Source of the DNA: Clostridium formicaceticum | Lineage (GTDB): Bacteria; Bacillota; Clostridia; Peptostreptococcales; Natronincolaceae | Assembly (NCBI RefSeq): GCF_001854185.1 | Contig: NZ_CP017603.1 | Location: 4,340,001 to 4,404,000 of the forward strand | Direction: 5' to 3' | Length of the DNA stretch: 64,000 nucleotides | Part shown: positions 60,481 to 64,000 of the stretch, in pieces | How positions within the stretch are numbered: the first letter of the stretch is position 1 | Layout: every line of letters begins with the position of its first letter | Position numbers and translations under genes: made by a program | Notes under the pieces: model-generated | What the model was told of the DNA's origin: nothing | What the model saw: the letters and a program-made list of their open reading frames with translations, nothing else | The model's database searches: none

Positions 60481-61377
60481 TTATTGTTTTATGCCTGAAT
60501 TTAACTGTATTCCCTCAACCAGATAGCATTCCCAATAAAAGAATATGAATAAAGCTGGCAACATATATATTGTTGATGCTGCAAAGGCATAGTGAAAGTC
60601 TTTTTTCCCAATGATAGATAGATAGGTAGATAAAGGTCTTTTTATAGCATCATCCATAAACAGCAAAGGCTGTTCCACCATGTTCCAGTAGTCTATAAAT
60701 TGCAGTATGATGAGAGAAGCTATTGCTGGCTTTAACATAGGAAGTACGATATAAAAAAATATTTGAAAATCTCCTGCCCCATCTATCCTAGCAGCCTCAA
60801 TACATTCCTTCGGAATATAGTTCATAAACTGCTTCATTAGAAACACACCAAAGGGTGCAAAAATAGCTGGTAAAATCAGTGCCTTATATGTATTCATGAT
60901 ACCTAATCCGTCTATTATCAGATAATTTGGAACAAGTGTGACCTGAAAAGGCATCATCATTGTGATAATATAAATATAAAATATTTTGTTTCCACCTTTA
61001 AGGTACATTTTACTGAAGACATAACCAGCTGTTGAGGCGATAACTACTTGCCCAGCAATAATAGCTGCAACAACCCCTGCAGAGTTCCAAAACATTTTTA
61101 AAAACAAAAACTGTTGTAAAAGTACATTTTTGTATTGATCAAGTGTAAACATATCTGGAATCAGTTTCATCCTCATAAATTCACTATCATTCCATATGCT
61201 TTGTGAATAAGCAAATGCAGGATATTGATGGCTAATTTCCTCTGTTCCCATAAATGAATTTACTATAATAGATAATATCGGAAATATAAAGAATAGGGAT
61301 AACAATGTCAAAAAAATATAAATCACAAACTTTTTTTTATATTGTAAAAAATATAGTTTTTTTCGTTTAAAAGGCAT
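60481..61377 (-). CDS. carbohydrate ABC transporter permease, MalG type
   Basis: A 298-aa permease with six helices and the EAA loop EAARIDGAGDFQIFFYIVLP near the C-terminal third. The ATG at 61377 follows AAGGAGGCG; the frame extends 23 codons upstream without support. It pairs with the MalF-type permease encoded next to it. Confidence 0.92.
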   Translation of the reverse strand: MPFKRKKLYFLQYKKKFVIYIFLTLLSLFFIFPILSIIVNSFMGTEEISHQYPAFAYSQSIWNDSEFMRMKLIPDMFTLDQYKNVLLQQFLFLKMFWNSAGVVAAIIAGQVVIASTAGYVFSKMYLKGGNKIFYIYIITMMMPFQVTLVPNYLIIDGLGIMNTYKALILPAIFAPFGVFLMKQFMNYIPKECIEAARIDGAGDFQIFFYIVLPMLKPAIASLIILQFIDYWNMVEQPLLFMDDAIKRPLSTYLSIIGKKDFHYAFAASTIYMLPALFIFFYWECYLVEGIQLNSGIKQ

Positions 61378-61399
61378 AGAACGCCTCCTTTTTATTTCG

Positions 61400-62263
61400 C
61401 TATTTGTGTATACTACTATACTTATTTTCCCATCGAAACAAAGCATAGATTAATATCCCCAAGACTCCAGCCACTACATATGCTGCTGCACTCAATTTCT
61501 GATAATCTAGGGAAACAAATACATTATTCATATAATGCTGCATTGTATATATACTTTTATGAGGATATGGTCCTGCTAGGAGGTACACTTCTCTAAAAAT
61601 TTTAAAAGAATTTATAATAGATATAACAACAACAAAAAAGGAAATAGGGGCAAGATACGGTAGAGTAATATGCATTAGTTTATATATAACCCCAGCCCCG
61701 TCTAATTCTGCAGCTTCGTAATACTCTTTAGGTATTCTTAAAAGACCACCTAAAAAAATCACCATACAATAGCCGACATTCTTCCACCCATAAAGAAGAA
61801 CCATAACAATCCTAGCCTTATCAGAATTCAGCCAATCTATAAGATTAAATCCCAGAGAAGTAAGCAGTGCATTAAATGTCCCTTGTGTATGAAAAAGGAT
61901 ATCCCATATAAGCACCACTGATGCCGTAGGGATAACCATTGGCACTACAAAAGCAGTTCTAAAAATATGGCTCCCATATATTTTTTGATTTAACACGATT
62001 GCTAAAAGCAATCCTAAAAACATAGTTGCCGGCACAGCCAATAAGACAAAATATGCCGTATTGGCTAGTGCCATTAGAAATAAATCATTAGATAATATAT
62101 CTACATAGTTTTTTAACCCTACAAACCTCCCTCCTATAGAGGAATCCACCAAGGAATACCATCCACATCCTAAAAAGGGAAGAATATAAAATAGTAGAAA
62201 ACCTGCTAAGCTTGGAAACAGAAATACAAATAATGTCCCCCTTCTGGTTAAATTCATCTTCAT
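61400..62263 (-). CDS. carbohydrate ABC transporter permease, MalF type
   Basis: A 287-aa permease with six helices, beginning with a LFPSLAGFLLFYILPF-type first helix and carrying the EAA loop YYEAAELDGAGVIYKLMHIT. AAAGGGG precedes the ATG. It lies 18 nt after the binding-protein gene. Confidence 0.92.
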   Translation of the reverse strand: MKMNLTRRGTLFVFLFPSLAGFLLFYILPFLGCGWYSLVDSSIGGRFVGLKNYVDILSNDLFLMALANTAYFVLLAVPATMFLGLLLAIVLNQKIYGSHIFRTAFVVPMVIPTASVVLIWDILFHTQGTFNALLTSLGFNLIDWLNSDKARIVMVLLYGWKNVGYCMVIFLGGLLRIPKEYYEAAELDGAGVIYKLMHITLPYLAPISFFVVVISIINSFKIFREVYLLAGPYPHKSIYTMQHYMNNVFVSLDYQKLSAAAYVVAGVLGILIYALFRWENKYSSIHK

Positions 62264-62281
62264 TGGTTGTCTACCCCTTTA

Positions 62282-64000
62282 TTATTCTCTAAAATACATT
62301 TCTACCTTTCGCTGTATAACCTCAGCCGTTTCTTCTGCAGATTGTTGACCATTAAAAAATCTCTTAACTTCTTCATCAACGATTTGATTAACCTGCATAT
62401 CGTTTATGTCACAATGATTCAATTTAGGCAGAATTTCATTCAATTTCTCCATATTACCTGTCAACTGCTTTTTTATTTTATCTACTGATGTAACCTGGTA
62501 ACCATAGAGGTCTCCATATTTCTCCACCATGTCTTCTGCCTCTGCAAACATACTCTTCATTTTGATTTCCTTTGCCTTTTTATTCATAGGTACATCGAAA
62601 AGCCATTTATAGCATTGAATCTCTTCTGAAATCAGGTATTTGATAAACACCCATGCCTCTTCTTTATATGGCGTTTGACTATTTATGGCGTACATTTCAC
62701 CTAAAGTAAATGGATATGTATTCTTATCTAAAGCTGGATATCGATAAAAACCAACTTCATCTGCATTAATTAAACCATTGCTAAAAAGGATAGAAAAATC
62801 AAATATATGATATGGAAGAAAAACATTTCCTCCCCGATCCGTATCAGACTCTGTGACATTAGGATTAACAAAGGCTCCTTTTGACATATCCTCACACATT
62901 TTAAGCAGGTTAATAAATTCTTCTGATGTGAAATAAGATTTCTTAGCCTCATAATCAATAAAGTTTATATCTGCATTACTATATATATATTTAAATAAAT
63001 TTTCAGGTACAATGGTAGGCATACCATACATATCCATTGTTCCATCTCCATTTATATCTTTTGTAGCGCTATTGGCTATATCTATAAAATCTTGCCATGT
63101 CCATTCCCAATCATTGATTTCAATAGATTGTTCCTTTAAATATCCTGTGTCTGCTAAAATGGCGGAGTAAGAGAATGCTAAAGGCATAACATATAATTTA
63201 TCTTTATATTCTAATGCATCAAGTATATTCATATAGTACTGGCTTTTATTGAAGGTGGTATCTTCTTCCATCAGCTCTTTTAAATCTAGAAGCAGGTTTT
63301 TGTCTGCATATTTTCTGTAGGGAAGATTGTCTATAAGAAGAATATCAGGACCCTTTCCTGCTAACATCTGCGCATTTATTTTTTGAACAAAATCATATTC
63401 TTTCCGAGAACTTTCTTCAGAAGCCTTCAGTGTTTCTTCATAATCCATATCGGAGGTTATCCAGGAAAAAGCATTATGATTGTCTATATTAATAACAATA
63501 TCAGGATGTTGATTTTCAAATTTATTGATGGCAAACTCTAATGTAGGAGATAAATGTTTTACTGTAATTGTCAGCACCTTCGTATCACCATCAATAGGGA
63601 TTTTTGTTAAATTTACTTTAAATAGCTGACTTTTATCGTCTTTTCTGTTGAAAGTACATAAATAGATACTTCCATTATGATCAAGAGAAAAATTCCGAAG
63701 ATGAAGTTCATCTTGGTTTTTTTCACTTAATGTTGCGTCTATATTAAGCATATTATTTAAAGACTGATCCTCCAGGTCAAATCTTAAAACACTATTTTGT
63801 TCTACTAAATAGATAGATTTATCCTGTTTTGAATAAGCTGCCAAGCGTATGTAAGAAAGATTTTTATCATCTTCATATTCCCAAAAAATCTCATCTGTTA
63901 TAGGCTTTTGTTTCGCAATAAAAACCTTATCTTGATAGGTGCTAGCTCCGTAAGTAATGGTATAGAGATAATCCTCTTCGTCCAGCACCATAAGCACATA
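62282..64000 (-). CDS. extracellular sugar-binding protein with N-terminal extension, 5' end outside window
   Basis: At least 571 aa, open to the window edge. About residues 1-140 look like a beta-propeller-type sensor (SLDHNGSIYLCTFN, DLEDQSLNNML). From about 145 onward it is a type 1 solute-binding protein: KVLTITVKHLSPTLEFAINK, GPDILLIDNLPYRKYA, GEMYAINSQTPYKEEAWVFI. Binding proteins of this family are usually about 430 aa and start directly with the binding domain, so the extension is unusual. The signal peptide should lie upstream of the window. Confidence 0.88.
   Translation of the reverse strand, partial: YVLMVLDEEDYLYTITYGASTYQDKVFIAKQKPITDEIFWEYEDDKNLSYIRLAAYSKQDKSIYLVEQNSVLRFDLEDQSLNNMLNIDATLSEKNQDELHLRNFSLDHNGSIYLCTFNRKDDKSQLFKVNLTKIPIDGDTKVLTITVKHLSPTLEFAINKFENQHPDIVINIDNHNAFSWITSDMDYEETLKASEESSRKEYDFVQKINAQMLAGKGPDILLIDNLPYRKYADKNLLLDLKELMEEDTTFNKSQYYMNILDALEYKDKLYVMPLAFSYSAILADTGYLKEQSIEINDWEWTWQDFIDIANSATKDINGDGTMDMYGMPTIVPENLFKYIYSNADINFIDYEAKKSYFTSEEFINLLKMCEDMSKGAFVNPNVTESDTDRGGNVFLPYHIFDFSILFSNGLINADEVGFYRYPALDKNTYPFTLGEMYAINSQTPYKEEAWVFIKYLISEEIQCYKWLFDVPMNKKAKEIKMKSMFAEAEDMVEKYGDLYGYQVTSVDKIKKQLTGNMEKLNEILPKLNHCDINDMQVNQIVDEEVKRFFNGQQSAEETAEVIQRKVEMYFRE

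Overview
The window looks like chromosome of a low-GC, anaerobic, spore-forming Clostridia-type Firmicute, possibly of the Alkaliphilus/Natronincola kind. That is inferred from AT-rich codon use, GGAGG ribosome binding sites, a T-box leader, a corrinoid methyltransferase operon, a non-phosphorylative sugar-acid operon and a vanG-type cluster. No rRNA, tRNA, CRISPR array or intact transposase gene was seen.

Layout. 0-2 kb: start of a PLP enzyme, trmB, an XRE regulator. 2.2-6.2 kb: a three-component corrinoid methyltransferase operon (UroD/MtaA-type, corrinoid protein, MtrH/MeTr-type, plus a 47-codon ORF) divergent from a TetR regulator. 6.7-7.7 kb: two small proteins, possibly sporulation-related. 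7.9-17.4 kb: a minus-strand island joining surface-type proteins (three tail-collar domains, a discoidin/cadherin-like protein, a 1027-aa secreted protein) to what looks like a ribosomal-peptide (RiPP) cassette. The cassette holds an unannotated short precursor-like peptide, an HPr-kinase-like ATPase, PqqD, an S26-type peptidase, an ABC exporter and a nucleotidyltransferase. 17.7-21 kb: panG-panB-panC-panD behind a structured leader. 21.2-23.5 kb: galE and pirin.

23.8-30.7 kb: aldonate catabolism (aldolase, IlvD/Edd dehydratase, GntP permease, GntR regulator, SDR dehydrogenase) and a UPF0316 protein. 31.0-34.2 kb: a T-box-controlled tryptophan-type ABC transporter (trpXYZ-like). 34.3-38.1 kb: a MerR/TipAS regulator and an ssuABC-like importer. 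38.5-44.4 kb: a complete vanG-type cluster (vanR-vanS-vanG-vanXY-vanT). 44.8-46 kb: a CBS protein and a near-duplicate of the MerR/TipAS regulator.

46.3-50.0 kb: a TetR-controlled FtsX/ATPase ABC system with two palindromic operators. 50.4-56.1 kb: a second ABC ATPase/FtsX pair, a two-component system and an Asp-box repeat exoprotein. The last ABC pair and the exoprotein share promoter motifs that probably bind the response regulator. 56.5-64 kb: a carbohydrate ABC importer whose operon is interrupted by an HlyD/MacA-like adaptor and an FtsX/MacB-like membrane protein with no dedicated ATPase beside them.

Scattered through the window are palindromic MITE-like repeats lying inside operons, IS200/IS605-like hairpin repeats, and broken 3' ends of genes that survive intact elsewhere in the window (galE, ssuB, MerR, trpZ, the sugar ATPase). 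These record repeated duplication and deletion.
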